DNA of 51,630 bases from the NCBI RefSeq assembly GCF_003711845.1, contig NZ_RHLQ01000025.1, forward strand, positions 1-51,630, written 5' to 3'. This DNA is from Lysinibacillus halotolerans. GTDB lineage: Bacteria > Bacillota > Bacilli > Bacillales_A > Planococcaceae. The notes beneath the pieces were generated by a model. That model searched no databases, had not been told where the DNA came from, and saw nothing but the letters and a program-made list of their open reading frames with translations. Shown here one piece after another: positions 42,794-51,630 of this stretch. Position 1 is the first letter of the stretch. Each line of letters opens with the position of its first letter. The translations under genes were made by a program, and so were the position numbers.

Positions 42794-43015
42794 TCAATGA
42801 AGTGATAATTCTTCTAGCCTTAATAATTCAATCAATGCTTGTGATCTACTGGATACGCCCAGTTTCTGAATCGTGTTTGAAATATGATTACGCACCGTTT
42901 TTTCGCTTATGCCCAACTTTTGCGAAATATCTTTAGTTGAATAATCCAAGATAAGTAACTGGAATATTTCCCGTTCTCTTTTCGTCAAAAGCGAACGATG
43001 CTGCGGGCTATTCAT
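42794..43015 (-). CDS. gerE: Late sporulation transcription factor GerE
   Basis: A 73-residue LuxR-type helix-turn-helix protein without a receiver. LTKREREIFQLLILDYSTKDISQKLGISEKTVRNHISN matches Bacillus GerE (74 residues), which modulates sigma-K genes in the mother cell for spore coat assembly. Strong ribosome-binding site GGAGGG, and a plausible sigma-K promoter at 43047-43074. Confirms a spore-former. Confidence 0.95.
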   Translation of the reverse strand: MNSPQHRSLLTKREREIFQLLILDYSTKDISQKLGISEKTVRNHISNTIQKLGVSSRSQALIELLRLEELSLH

Positions 43016-43046
43016 AAGGCAACACCCTCCTATCTCCTCTTCTATG

Positions 43047-43074
43047 TAAAGTATGATAAGAGTTTAAAGGCTGT
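43047..43074 (-). promoter_or_regulatory. Candidate sigma-K promoter of gerE
   Basis: Minus-strand CATACTTTA (43047-43055) matches the sigma-K -10 pattern CATANNNTA, with AC 17 bases upstream (43073-43074). This agrees with known sigma-K control of gerE. Confidence 0.6.
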
Positions 43075-43087
43075 GAGGGCATTTTAA

Positions 43088-43528
43088 CTATTTCCCATGC
43101 AATATTAATTTTTCTTTTTCATCCCATGGAATTGGTTTTCCTGAAGCTTTATCGATTTGAACAATCGTGCCTCTACCCGTGAAACATGGTTCGTTATTTT
43201 CGTTTTTTGCTAGATAGTGAATATCGATGGATGAGTTTCCGATTCGTGCTGCCTTTACATAGATTCGAAGAGTTTCATCAAAATATACTTGTTTTAAATA
43301 ATCACATTGTAAATCCGCCACAACAGGAATTTTCGTTATTTCCCCTGTGAAGCTGGCAAAACCTAAATATTTCAAAAATTCAATCCGTGCATATTCAAAA
43401 TATGCAAAGGTTACCGTATTGTTCAAATGTCCAAACATATCGGTTTCCGAAAATCTTACCTTTACCTCGACATAAAATTCGAATTGTTCCTCCCATTTTT
43501 GTGGATCTTCAATATAACTTGCTTTCAT
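43088..43528 (-). CDS. Acyl-CoA thioesterase, YsmA-like hot-dog fold
   Basis: A 146-residue protein of the 4HBT type. VKVRFSETDMFGHLNNTVTFAYFEYARIEFL contains the catalytic Asp region, followed by the conserved beta strands. Probable acyl-CoA thioesterase of unknown chain preference. It lies in the YsmA position between sdhB and gerE. Confidence 0.88.
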   Translation of the reverse strand: MKASYIEDPQKWEEQFEFYVEVKVRFSETDMFGHLNNTVTFAYFEYARIEFLKYLGFASFTGEITKIPVVADLQCDYLKQVYFDETLRIYVKAARIGNSSIDIHYLAKNENNEPCFTGRGTIVQIDKASGKPIPWDEKEKLILHGK

Positions 43529-43932
43529 GTTCGATAACCCCTTCCCCTTTATTTTCCCTATTCTCCCTTTATCATTTTGCTATGGCCATTGAACTAGTAA
43601 TTCAGCTCGGAAAAGCCAACGGTCATAACTTCTTTTAAGTCCACACGATCATGATGATCCCAATTGGAATCCATCAACTGAATTTAGTGAAACTTAAGGA
43701 AGTAAAATGAATAGCGGTTCATTAAATTATAGCAAATCTAGTCCATTTACATAAAGGGGGAGCCGTGACCTTTTTGTCTATGTCGACATTCTTTGAACTA
43801 AATTTACGCCATTCGACAAAAAAGTTCCTTTGACTCTACTGAAATGAATGGAAAACAAATAGAAGAAATTAACGATCAAATGTTACAACCCTTTCCTCTG
43901 TAACATCGTTCTATCTTATGCAAGACATAATA

Positions 43933-43973
43933 AAAAGGGTATCTAAAAGTCATAAAAAGACTTAGATACCCTT
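43933..43973 (-). terminator. Terminator of the sdhCAB operon
   Basis: Arms AAGGGTATCTaaaaGTC and GACTTAGATACCCTT within 43935-43973, followed on the minus strand by TTTTTATTA. The rest of the 500-base gap before the thioesterase gene (43529-43930) shows no supported gene. Confidence 0.9.
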
Positions 43974-44029
43974 CATATTTTTTGAAAAGGATTTGTTTCC
44001 TATTTCTCCTTCTTCAAGAAGCCAAATGA

Positions 44030-44809
44030 TTAGTCAACCATGTGGTCTGAACCGAAGAAGTTACGGAACATTTGAACAGTTGTTGCACGGTTAAGTGCTG
44101 CAATAGAAGTTGTTAATGGAATACCTTTTGGACATGCAGCTACACAGTTTTGTGAGTTACCGCAGTTTGCAAGGCCACCATCACCCATAATTGCATTTAA
44201 ACGTTCGTCTTTAATCATTGCACCTGTTGGGTGTGTATTGAATAGACGTACTTGTGATAATGGAGCTGGTCCGATGAATGAAGCTTTTTCAGACACGTTT
44301 GGACATGCTTCCATACATACACCACAAGTCATACATTTTGATAATTCATATGCCCATTGACGTTTACGTTCTGGCATACGAGGACCTTCACCTAAATCGT
44401 AACTTCCATCGATTGGAACCCAAGCTTTTACTTTTTTAAGCGCATTGAACATACGGCTACGGTCAACTTGTAAGTCACGTACAACTGGGAATGTTTTCAT
44501 TGGTTCTAAACGAACAGGTTGTTCCAATTGATCAATCAATGTTGAACAAGATTGACGTGGACGACCATTAATAACCATTGAACATGCTCCACATACTTCT
44601 TCAAGACAGTTCATATCCCAAGTTACAGGAGTAGTTTTTTGTCCATCAGCAGTAACAGGATTTTGTTGAATTGCCATTAATGCAGAGATAACGTTCATAC
44701 CTGGACGATAAGGGACCTCAAATTTCTCCCAGCGAGATTGTCCACCTTCAGTATCTTGACGAAGGATTTCCATTTTAACAGTTTTTCCAGTTCCTACTGC
44801 TGTTGTCAT
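44030..44809 (-). CDS. sdhB: Succinate dehydrogenase iron-sulfur subunit
   Basis: A 259-residue subunit. The 2Fe-2S motif CLEEVCGACSMVINGRPRQSC, then CMTCGVCMEAC (4Fe-4S) and CGNSQNCVAACPKG (3Fe-4S) carry the electron path from FAD to heme/quinone. Last gene of sdhCAB, 21 bases after sdhA, and ends before a terminator. Confidence 0.97.
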   Translation of the reverse strand: MTTAVGTGKTVKMEILRQDTEGGQSRWEKFEVPYRPGMNVISALMAIQQNPVTADGQKTTPVTWDMNCLEEVCGACSMVINGRPRQSCSTLIDQLEQPVRLEPMKTFPVVRDLQVDRSRMFNALKKVKAWVPIDGSYDLGEGPRMPERKRQWAYELSKCMTCGVCMEACPNVSEKASFIGPAPLSQVRLFNTHPTGAMIKDERLNAIMGDGGLANCGNSQNCVAACPKGIPLTTSIAALNRATTVQMFRNFFGSDHMVD

Positions 44810-44830
44810 GATTAATGACCCCCCTTATGT

Positions 44831-46576
44831 TTATGAAGAATAGTCACGTTTACGTGGCGGAATTAGAGAAACGTCTACTTCTTGATAAGAAATTTCAGGT
44901 TCGCCAGTTTGTGGGTTGAACTTCGCCATTGTTGTTTTTAAGAAGTTCTCGTCATCACGCTCTGGGAATTCTGGTTTGTAGTGAGCCCCACGAGATTCGT
45001 TACGTAAAAGTGCACCTTTCGTAATAACGCGTGCAAGGTATAACATGTTTTTCAACTGACGAGTGAAGTGAGCCCCTTGGTTACTCCATTTTTGAGTGTC
45101 GTTGATATTAATGTTTTCCCAACGTTGTAGTAATTCAGTAAGTTTATTATAAGTGTATTCAAGTTTGTCGTTGTAACGAACAACAGTTACGTTGTCAGTC
45201 ATTAACTCACCAAGCTCTTTGTGTAAAAGGTATGCGTTTTCAGTACCATCCATTTTAAGGATAGCATCCCATCTCTCTTGCTCTTCTTTTACACGAGCAT
45301 CATAGATTGATTGAGGAAGATCTTCCGCATGTTTCTTTAAGCCTTTTACATATTTAACAGCGTTAGGTCCAGCAACTGAACCACCATAAATCGCTGAAAG
45401 TAATGAGTTAGCACCTAGACGGTTTGCACCATGTTGTGAATAATCACATTCACCGGCAGCAAATAGACCAGGAATTTCAGTCATTTGATCATAATCTACC
45501 CATAGACCACCCATTGAGTAGTGAACAGCTGGGAAGATTTTCATTGGTAATTTACGTGGGTCATCCCCTACGAATTTTTCATAAATTTCGATGATACCAC
45601 CAAGTTTAATATCTAACTCATGTGGATCTTTATGAGAAAGGTCAAGGTATACAACGTTTTCACCGTTAACACCTAATTTTTGGTTAACACATACGTCGAA
45701 GATTTCACGAGTCGCGATATCACGAGGTACTAAGTTACCATATGCAGGGTATTTTTCTTCTAAGAAGTACCAAGGTTTACCATCTTTATAAGTCCAAATA
45801 CGTCCACCTTCACCACGTGCAGATTCAGACATTAGACGGTTTTTGTCGTCTCCAGGAATCGCTGTTGGGTGAATTTGAATCATTTCACCGTTTGCATAAG
45901 ATGCACCTTGTTGGTAAACAATCGATGCAGCAGAACCAGTGTTAATGATTGAGTTTGTTGATTTACCGAAGATAATACCAGGACCACCTGTTGCCATAAT
46001 AACAGCATCAGACCGGAATGAACGGATTTCTTCTGTTTTCATATCTTGAGCTACGATACCACGGCAATGACCTTCGTCGTCAAGAACAACGCCAAGGAAT
46101 TCCCAATGTTCGTATTTCGTTACTAAACCATCTACTTCATAACGACGAACTTGCTCGTCCAACGCATAAAGTAATTGTTGACCAGTAGTGGCACCAGCAA
46201 ATGCTGTACGGTGCATTAACGTACCACCGAAACGACGGAAGTCTAAAAGACCTTCTGGCGTACGGTTGAACATAACACCCATACGGTCAAATAAGTGAAT
46301 GATACCAGGAGCGGCATCACACATTGCTTTAACAGGTGGTTGGTTCGCTAAGAAGTCCCCACCATATACTGTATCGTCAAAGTGGATCCATGGAGAATCC
46401 CCTTCACCTTTTGTATTAACTGCTCCATTAATTCCGCCTTGCGCACAAACAGAGTGTGAACGTTTTACGGGAACTAATGAGAATAATTCAACTTCAGTGC
46501 CTTCTTCGGCTGCTTTCATCGTAGCCATTAAGCCTGCTAAACCGCCACCTACGACGATGATTTTGCTTTTCGCCAT
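44831..46576 (-). CDS. sdhA: Succinate dehydrogenase flavoprotein subunit
   Basis: A 581-residue subunit that oxidises succinate to fumarate. VVGGGLAGLMATMKA binds FAD, HSVCAQGGINGAVN near residue 41 carries the FAD-linked His, and HPTAIPG / SESARGEGG are catalytic loops. ATG 46576 follows GAGG. Confidence 0.97.
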   Translation of the reverse strand: MAKSKIIVVGGGLAGLMATMKAAEEGTEVELFSLVPVKRSHSVCAQGGINGAVNTKGEGDSPWIHFDDTVYGGDFLANQPPVKAMCDAAPGIIHLFDRMGVMFNRTPEGLLDFRRFGGTLMHRTAFAGATTGQQLLYALDEQVRRYEVDGLVTKYEHWEFLGVVLDDEGHCRGIVAQDMKTEEIRSFRSDAVIMATGGPGIIFGKSTNSIINTGSAASIVYQQGASYANGEMIQIHPTAIPGDDKNRLMSESARGEGGRIWTYKDGKPWYFLEEKYPAYGNLVPRDIATREIFDVCVNQKLGVNGENVVYLDLSHKDPHELDIKLGGIIEIYEKFVGDDPRKLPMKIFPAVHYSMGGLWVDYDQMTEIPGLFAAGECDYSQHGANRLGANSLLSAIYGGSVAGPNAVKYVKGLKKHAEDLPQSIYDARVKEEQERWDAILKMDGTENAYLLHKELGELMTDNVTVVRYNDKLEYTYNKLTELLQRWENININDTQKWSNQGAHFTRQLKNMLYLARVITKGALLRNESRGAHYKPEFPERDDENFLKTTMAKFNPQTGEPEISYQEVDVSLIPPRKRDYSS

Positions 46577-46634
46577 GATTATTCCTCACTCCTCTTTCTT
46601 TGCTATAATACTGCCAGGAAATGTTACTATGTTA

Positions 46635-47249
46635 TTATACGAATGCTAGAATTGCAGCAACACCAATGATACTTAATAGAACGAAGAAGATCATCGTTAC
46701 ATAAGTTGCAACCTTTTGTGAACTTTTCGATTGTGTAATACCCCAGCTCACTAAGAATGACCAAATACCGTTTGCTAAGTGGAATGTAGCAGCTAAAATA
46801 CCTAAAATGTAGAATGCTAACATAAACGGATTAGCAACGATTTCTTCCATCATATTAAAGTCAACATCTGCACCAAGAGCTTTTTGGATACGAGTTTGGA
46901 AGATGTGCCAAGCAATGAAAATAACAAGGAATACTCCCGAAATACGTTGCAACATGAACATCCAGTTACGGAATGTCCCGAAGCGCTGTATGTTTGAAGT
47001 GGCAGTAAAAGCAATAAACACACCATATAAACCGTGGAATAGAATTGGTATGTAGATTACTACCCACTCAACAATTAACAATAGCCAATGTGGAACCAAT
47101 TCCATAATCCCTATTGAATTGTTGTAGTTTTCTTCTCCACCAGTAGCAGTGAAGTTCAGTGATAAGTGAAACACTAAGAACAGACCTACAGGAATAATAC
47201 CTAATAGTGAATGTAAGCGTCTCCAGTAAAACTCATGATTTTTTGACAA
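46635..47249 (-). CDS. sdhC: Succinate dehydrogenase cytochrome b558 subunit
   Basis: A 204-residue membrane anchor with five spans and the conserved heme-ligand His residues (RRLHSLLG, FHLSLNF, WHIFQTR, FHLANGIW). TTG 47249 starts it, behind GGGGGGG. It binds heme b and menaquinone for complex II. Promoter at 47364-47392. Confidence 0.95.
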   Translation of the reverse strand: MSKNHEFYWRRLHSLLGIIPVGLFLVFHLSLNFTATGGEENYNNSIGIMELVPHWLLLIVEWVVIYIPILFHGLYGVFIAFTATSNIQRFGTFRNWMFMLQRISGVFLVIFIAWHIFQTRIQKALGADVDFNMMEEIVANPFMLAFYILGILAATFHLANGIWSFLVSWGITQSKSSQKVATYVTMIFFVLLSIIGVAAILAFV

Positions 47250-47363
47250 GACTATTACCCCCCCTAGTACTTTTAAATACCCGAGCCAATTTCACTTCAC
47301 GATTTTGTAAAGGTTCATAGATTGACTGTGTATTTCATAATGGTACAATATTATGACATGTCC

Positions 47364-47392
47364 ATTGTACTCTCAAGAATTACGAGCGTCAA
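47364..47392 (-). promoter_or_regulatory. Sigma-A promoter of sdhCAB
   Basis: Minus-strand TTGACG (47387-47392), 17 bases, TACAAT (47364-47369), leaving a leader of about 110 bases before the sdhC start. Confidence 0.7.
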
Positions 47393-47524
47393 GGTTGCAT
47401 ACAATTTTTTATCTCATCATTTCATTAAAAAATATGCGCTATCTCGGTAGAATTTTCTCTTTTAAAGAATATTTTACTTTCTTATACTAAATAATGAAGA
47501 AATTAAGAAAGAGGTAATTTTAAA

Positions 47525-47938
47525 ATGACTCACATCCACAACACTGTCCCAGCATTTGGCTACGAAATTATTCGAGATTATTTACTTCCTACCATTCTTG
47601 GAAAACATGAAAAGGATGTTCTTTACTGGGCAGGGAAAGATTTAGCCCGCAAATTTCCATGTACTGATATTCAGCTCATTATCTCCTTCTTCCAAGACGC
47701 AGGTTGGGGCGTTTTAACCCTTGATAAAGAGGAAAAGGATGGCTACATATTTCATCTAACAAATGACGCCGACTTATTAAAAATCGAAGAACGTTCCTTC
47801 CGACTAGAAGCAGGCTTCATCGCTCAACAAATTCAAGCATTACAAGGTTGTCTTACAGAATGTTTCGACGAAAAACGTGAGAAACAACAACAAGTCGTCT
47901 TCACACTTAAATGGGATAAAAAAGAAAAAGTAGATTAA
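47525..47938 (+). CDS. yslB: YslB family protein (DUF2507)
   Basis: A 137-residue cytosolic protein. VPAFGYEIIRDYLLPTILGKHEKDVLYWAGKDLARKFP and FRLEAGFIAQQIQALQG match YslB/DUF2507, a V4R-like fold of unknown function. It lies between lysC and sdhC as in Bacillus, here divergent from both. AAAGAGG precedes ATG. Confidence 0.92.
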   Translation: MTHIHNTVPAFGYEIIRDYLLPTILGKHEKDVLYWAGKDLARKFPCTDIQLIISFFQDAGWGVLTLDKEEKDGYIFHLTNDADLLKIEERSFRLEAGFIAQQIQALQGCLTECFDEKREKQQQVVFTLKWDKKEKVD

Positions 47939-47948
47939 TTCCTACATA

Positions 47949-48025
47949 TTATAAAAGCCAATTCCAAAGACTACTCCCCTTCCATATCGACATGAAAGGG
48001 GATATCTATGGAATTGGCTTTTTAA
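47949..48025. terminator. Bidirectional terminator between yslB and lysC
   Basis: Outer arms AAAGCCAATTCCA and TGGAATTGGCTTT with an inner CCCCTT/AAGGGG stem. A T-run follows on both strands, ending the two convergent genes; its right arm overlaps the lysC stop. Confidence 0.88.
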
Positions 48026-49248
48026 TTTACGTACTCTTCCACTAATTGAAACTCATCATGTAACACATTTGCTGCCCGGACCATTTCATCTTGCGGTACG
48101 ACAACGGATACTTTAATCTCCGAAGTACTGACCATTTTCACTATTATATTTTCTTTGCGTAATCGATCAAACATTTGGGCAGCGACACCTGGATTGGAAA
48201 CCATTCCTGAACCAACAATTGAAACTTTTGCTAAGCCTACTTCAAAATCGGCAAAACTAAATCCTAATTGGGCTTTATTTTGTTCTAACACTTTAATAGC
48301 TTCAGCAAAATCTTCTTTTGCAATGGAGAAAGATACGGTTGGTTTCACTCCATCGATAACTGCTTGAACGATAATATCTACGTCGATGTTAAACTTTGAT
48401 AGAGTCATAAAAATATTCGCTAGAGAGGAATTTTCATAGGAATCAAAACCTACTGTTAACCGAATAATGTCTGCTTCATATGCTACACCACGAACAACTC
48501 TATTTTTCTCCATTTTTACCTCTCCTTTTATCCATGTCCCCTCGACATCGTTTGTGCTAGATCGAACGACGATCGGCATTTCATATTTTTTCGCTAGTTC
48601 CACTGCCCTCGGATGAACAAAAGTAGATCCTAAATGGGCCAGTTCAAGCATTTCATCATAGGTCACTTCTTTTAGTTTCCGAGCTTCCTTTACAACCGAG
48701 GATTCGGCTGTGTAAATTCCATCCTGCTCAGTTAATATTTCAACATATTCCGCATCTAGAGCTGTACCAATGGCAATTGCTGTCGTTTCTGGACCGCCTT
48801 CTCCTAAAGTCCACAAATCTTTATATTGATCATAACCTTGAGAACCTGCCACAATAGCTATTTCCCCGTTATGTATCCGTTCAAGAAGAAAATCGTGGTG
48901 TATTTGTTCAATTAATATATTTCCATTGGACTTCACCACTTCAATTCCTGCCTGCCAACCAGAAAGGGAAACTGCCTTACATCCTTTCTTTTCTAGTAAA
49001 ATCGCTAGTAAACTACTAGCAACTTGCGTGTTAATCGCTTTTAGCGCATGACTTTCTCTATCAGCAATTCTTTCGGTAAAAATCGACGAATAAGGAAGTA
49101 ATTTTCCTTCTAGTAATTCAATAGAAGGAACAACTACTATAGTATTTTTTCCATTGCTTCGATGCTTTAAAATTCGTTCCGCTAGTTTATCAATTCTTTC
49201 CGGTGTTAAAAGGGAAGAACTGTCGACTTTCACTACAATTGTCTCCAT
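48022..49248 (-). CDS. lysC: Aspartate kinase-family protein with divergent kinase motifs
   Basis: A 408-residue protein. C-terminal tandem ACT domains are well conserved (KVSIVGSGMVSNPGVAAQMF, STSEIKVSVVV), as is SYDEMLEL-type EVTYDEMLELAHLGSTFVHPRAVELAKKY. The kinase half is unusual: the expected KFGGTSV reads KVDSSSL, GRGGSDTTA reads GEGGPETTA, and TDVDGVYTADPR reads TEQDGIYTAESS. Because a lysine riboswitch precedes it, a role in the lysine branch is likely, but catalysis may be weak or altered. GGAGTG precedes the ATG. Confidence 0.8.
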   Translation of the reverse strand: METIVVKVDSSSLLTPERIDKLAERILKHRSNGKNTIVVVPSIELLEGKLLPYSSIFTERIADRESHALKAINTQVASSLLAILLEKKGCKAVSLSGWQAGIEVVKSNGNILIEQIHHDFLLERIHNGEIAIVAGSQGYDQYKDLWTLGEGGPETTAIAIGTALDAEYVEILTEQDGIYTAESSVVKEARKLKEVTYDEMLELAHLGSTFVHPRAVELAKKYEMPIVVRSSTNDVEGTWIKGEVKMEKNRVVRGVAYEADIIRLTVGFDSYENSSLANIFMTLSKFNIDVDIIVQAVIDGVKPTVSFSIAKEDFAEAIKVLEQNKAQLGFSFADFEVGLAKVSIVGSGMVSNPGVAAQMFDRLRKENIIVKMVSTSEIKVSVVVPQDEMVRAANVLHDEFQLVEEYVN

Positions 49249-49334
49249 TGGTACACACTCCTTTTACAACTTTCGAAAAAGTGTATTTTTCATCAATTCA
49301 GAAAACTTATACATTCATTATACCATTTCAAAAT

Positions 49335-49580
49335 AAAAGCAGCTTCTCACTGAGTGTGAAAAGCTGCCTCAAAAATATACCGATCACAGTAAAATCTTTT
49401 ATGAGATAGCCCTCCAGAATCACTCTGACTGATTCTGACAGTCTTACACTTCTTAAATGCAAAACCAGCAAATAAATCTGAACAATGGATTTATCGCTTC
49501 GGCAAGTCTCCCTTTCACCACCTTTCCTAGGAATTGTTCATCCTCCAGATGGTTACTATTGAACCTTGCACCTCTATCAT
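49335..49580 (-). promoter_or_regulatory. Lysine riboswitch (L-box) with terminator, upstream of lysC
   Basis: On the minus strand the leader contains AGAGGTGC (start near 49575), TAGTAACC, GAAAGGTGGTGAAAGGGA and TGCCGAAGCG in L-box order, then a terminator with arms GCAGCTT (49339-49345 in + orientation) and AAGCTGC (49361-49367) followed by TTTTA. It predicts premature termination of lysC when lysine is abundant. Confidence 0.92.
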
Positions 49581-49616
49581 GTTCGTATTCATATTTAAAC
49601 TTACAATAGCACACCG

Positions 49617-51407
49617 TTATTCCTTTGACAATGTGTCTTTATGAAAGTGATTGTAGATAGCCATTGCTGTTGAACTTGGAATATGGGCTTCCATTAATTG
49701 CTCTACCGATGATTCTTTTATTTTCTTAATAGAACCGAAATGTTTCAGCAACTGTTGTTTCCTTTTCGGTCCAACCCCTTCAATGCCATCCAAGACGGAT
49801 TGGATCGCATTTGTTTGATGTTGTTGACGTAAAAATGTAATTGCAAAACGATGGACTTCATCTTGAATACGTTGTAATAAATAAAATCCATCACTCGTTC
49901 TTTTCATTTCCACTGGGATTGGAGGTTCTCCGTACAATAATTGGGATGTATTATGTTTATCATCCTTTGCTAAACCTGCAATGGGAATGAATAATCCTAA
50001 TTCATCTTCAATTACCTCCCGCGCCACTTCCATTTGCCCTTTCCCACCATCAATAATAATTAAATCTGGCAATGGTAAGTTTTCCTTTAACACCCTTGAA
50101 TAGCGACGTCGAATTACTTCTTGCATAGCACCATAGTCATCGTGCTTAGCCGTTTCCCGCAATTTATATTTCCGATATTCCTTTTTTGCCGGTTTTCCAT
50201 CGATGAACACGACCATTGCCGACACAGTATCCGCTCCGTGCATATGGCTATTATCGAAGGCTTCAATTCGAAGAGGTGGGGCTATGTTCATGGCATTACC
50301 TAATTCTAAACAAGCCCCAACAGTTCGTTCTTCTTGCCGTTCAATTAATTGGAATTTTTCTCGAATGGCAATTTGAGCATTTTTCGTAGCTAAATCGACC
50401 AATTCCTTTTTCGAGCCTCGCTTCGGCGTAACAACTTTCATTTGTAAATAGTTTTCTAATAACGATTTTTCCACATTCGTCGGAATGAAAATTTCCTTCG
50501 GTTTAATATGCTCAGGTATATCGTAAAACCGACCGATAAACGTTTGGAATTCCTCTTCTGGTTCCCGGTATATTGGAAAGATGGATACATCCCTTTCAAT
50601 TAATTTCCCTTGGCGTACAAAAAAGACTTGAACACACATCCACCCTTTTTCAACTGCATAGCCAAAAATATCCCGGTTCGATAAATCACCCGAAACGATT
50701 TTTTGTTTTTGCATAACCGTTTCAATATGGGCAATTTGATCTCTATATTCCTTTGCCCGTTCAAATTCTAAATTTTCCGCTGCATCGAGCATTTTCTGTT
50801 GTAACTCTTTTTTCACATCTTCAAATCCACCATTTAGAAACTTTGTAATTTCCTCAATCATGTCATCATAAACATGTTCTTCAATCTCCTTTACACAAGG
50901 AGCTAAACATTGTCCTAAATGATAGTATAGGCAAACTTTATTCGGCAGTTTCATACATTTTCGTAACGGATACAACCGATCAAGCAGCTTTCTTGTTTCA
51001 TTGGCTGCCCCTGCATTCGGATAAGGACCGAAATATTTCGCCTTATCCTTTTTAACTTTCCGTGTAATTAAAATGCGTGGATGTTTTTCATTCGTAATTT
51101 TTATATACGGATAGGATTTGTCATCTGTCAACATGATGTTATATTTCGGGTCATGCAATTTAATTAAATTTAATTCTAAAATTAAAGCTTCCAATTCACT
51201 GGATGTGACAATGTATTCGAAGTCTTCAATTTCACTTACTAACAGCTGGGTTTTACCATCATGGGAGCCGGTGAAATAGGAACGAACACGGTTTTTCAGG
51301 ATTTTAGCCTTTCCAACATAAATAATCGTTCCTTGACGATCCTTCATTAAGTAACAACCAGGCTCATCGGGTAAAATCGCCAATTTATTTTGAATTGTTT
51401 CATTCAT
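49617..51407 (-). CDS. uvrC: Excinuclease ABC subunit C
   Basis: A 596-residue UvrC. GIY-YIG nuclease at residues 12-95 ([20 protein letters not shown]), UVR motif near 205, RNase H-like 5' nuclease with [11 protein letters not shown] and IIDGGKGQ, and C-terminal helix-hairpin-helix pair ([20 protein letters not shown]). It cuts both sides of UvrB-bound lesions. AGGGTG precedes ATG 51407. Confidence 0.97.
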   Translation of the reverse strand: MNETIQNKLAILPDEPGCYLMKDRQGTIIYVGKAKILKNRVRSYFTGSHDGKTQLLVSEIEDFEYIVTSSELEALILELNLIKLHDPKYNIMLTDDKSYPYIKITNEKHPRILITRKVKKDKAKYFGPYPNAGAANETRKLLDRLYPLRKCMKLPNKVCLYYHLGQCLAPCVKEIEEHVYDDMIEEITKFLNGGFEDVKKELQQKMLDAAENLEFERAKEYRDQIAHIETVMQKQKIVSGDLSNRDIFGYAVEKGWMCVQVFFVRQGKLIERDVSIFPIYREPEEEFQTFIGRFYDIPEHIKPKEIFIPTNVEKSLLENYLQMKVVTPKRGSKKELVDLATKNAQIAIREKFQLIERQEERTVGACLELGNAMNIAPPLRIEAFDNSHMHGADTVSAMVVFIDGKPAKKEYRKYKLRETAKHDDYGAMQEVIRRRYSRVLKENLPLPDLIIIDGGKGQMEVAREVIEDELGLFIPIAGLAKDDKHNTSQLLYGEPPIPVEMKRTSDGFYLLQRIQDEVHRFAITFLRQQHQTNAIQSVLDGIEGVGPKRKQQLLKHFGSIKKIKESSVEQLMEAHIPSSTAMAIYNHFHKDTLSKE

Positions 51408-51527
51408 TTATATCACCCTAATAAGGTTTTTATATTCATTATAAAGGTTTAAAGAGGCAGATGGGAGAAATAATAAGAAACTATAAAGGAAAAAATGGCG
51501 TAAAAAAGGGGGTTCTAAGTCAAATGT

Positions 51528-51552
51528 TGGGGTGAGCATTTAGCTCACTCCT
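51528..51552. repeat. Inverted repeat upstream of uvrC
   Basis: Arms GGGGTGAGC and GCTCACTCC around ATTTA. It may be the terminator of the gene next upstream (in Bacillus trxA or etfA), but the T-run is poor. No other feature is seen in 51408-51630. Confidence 0.4.
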
Positions 51553-51630
51553 AATTTATGCGACCCGAACATCTATATTTTTATATTGATGGTGTAATAA
51601 CACCTTTAATCTGAATCGATCAAATCGTTT

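Overview
The window is low-GC Firmicutes DNA. Evidence for a spore-forming Bacillales, probably of the Lysinibacillus/Ureibacillus/Solibacillus kind (Caryophanaceae), is the right-hand gene order uvrC - lysC - yslB - sdhCAB - ysmA-like - gerE - ysmB-like - racE - rph - rdgB - ysnB - tRNA-Arg, which follows the Bacillus chromosome, together with a real gerE. The genus is inference only. Most genes lie on the minus strand.

Layout. 1-9.8 kb holds scattered housekeeping and accessory genes: a nitroreductase, a large secreted protein with a NucA/NucB nuclease domain, an LCM-type methyltransferase with a hairpin in its leader, two copies of a small unknown gene, a Yip1-like membrane protein, trhO, an SLAP-domain protein and a Crp/Fnr regulator divergent from an EamA transporter. 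9.9-15.5 kb is the lower part of an aromatic meta-cleavage pathway (flavin reductase, hydratase, acylating acetaldehyde dehydrogenase, aldolase) with an embedded RibF-like flavin adenylyltransferase. Its last gene carries an early stop codon, and a divergent MFS transporter is cut off after about 70 residues, so the cluster appears to be decaying.

15.5-24.3 kb is a mobile or plasmid-like region: paralogous 54-residue membrane proteins (one frameshifted), an Xre-type repressor with paired operators and a partner membrane protein, a SEC-C protein, many small unknown genes, a DUF771 protein and a tyrosine integrase. At its centre (19.39-19.87 kb) is a regular array of 13 complete iteron-like repeats plus one partial, in a three-part higher-order unit of about 104-105 bp, with spacings close to whole helical turns. 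No replication initiator or partition gene that I recognise lies beside it.

24.3-38.9 kb is a sulfane-sulfur/persulfide island: TauE exporter, two TusA-type modules, DsrE-like protein, rhodanese-MBL persulfide dioxygenase, several rhodaneses, a CoA-disulfide/persulfide reductase-rhodanese fusion, two CstR-type repressors, a two-component system, and a CcdA/TlpA thiol-redox module. Six matching 18-bp operator-like sites (TATACC-N5-RGGTATA) tie much of it into one regulon. A second tyrosine integrase lies between this island and tRNA-Arg(TCT), the usual arrangement for an island integrated at a tRNA; I could not find the other attachment repeat.

39-51.6 kb is conserved chromosome. sdhCAB has a good sigma-A promoter and terminator, gerE a plausible sigma-K promoter, and the aspartokinase gene a lysine riboswitch, although its kinase motifs are unusually divergent.
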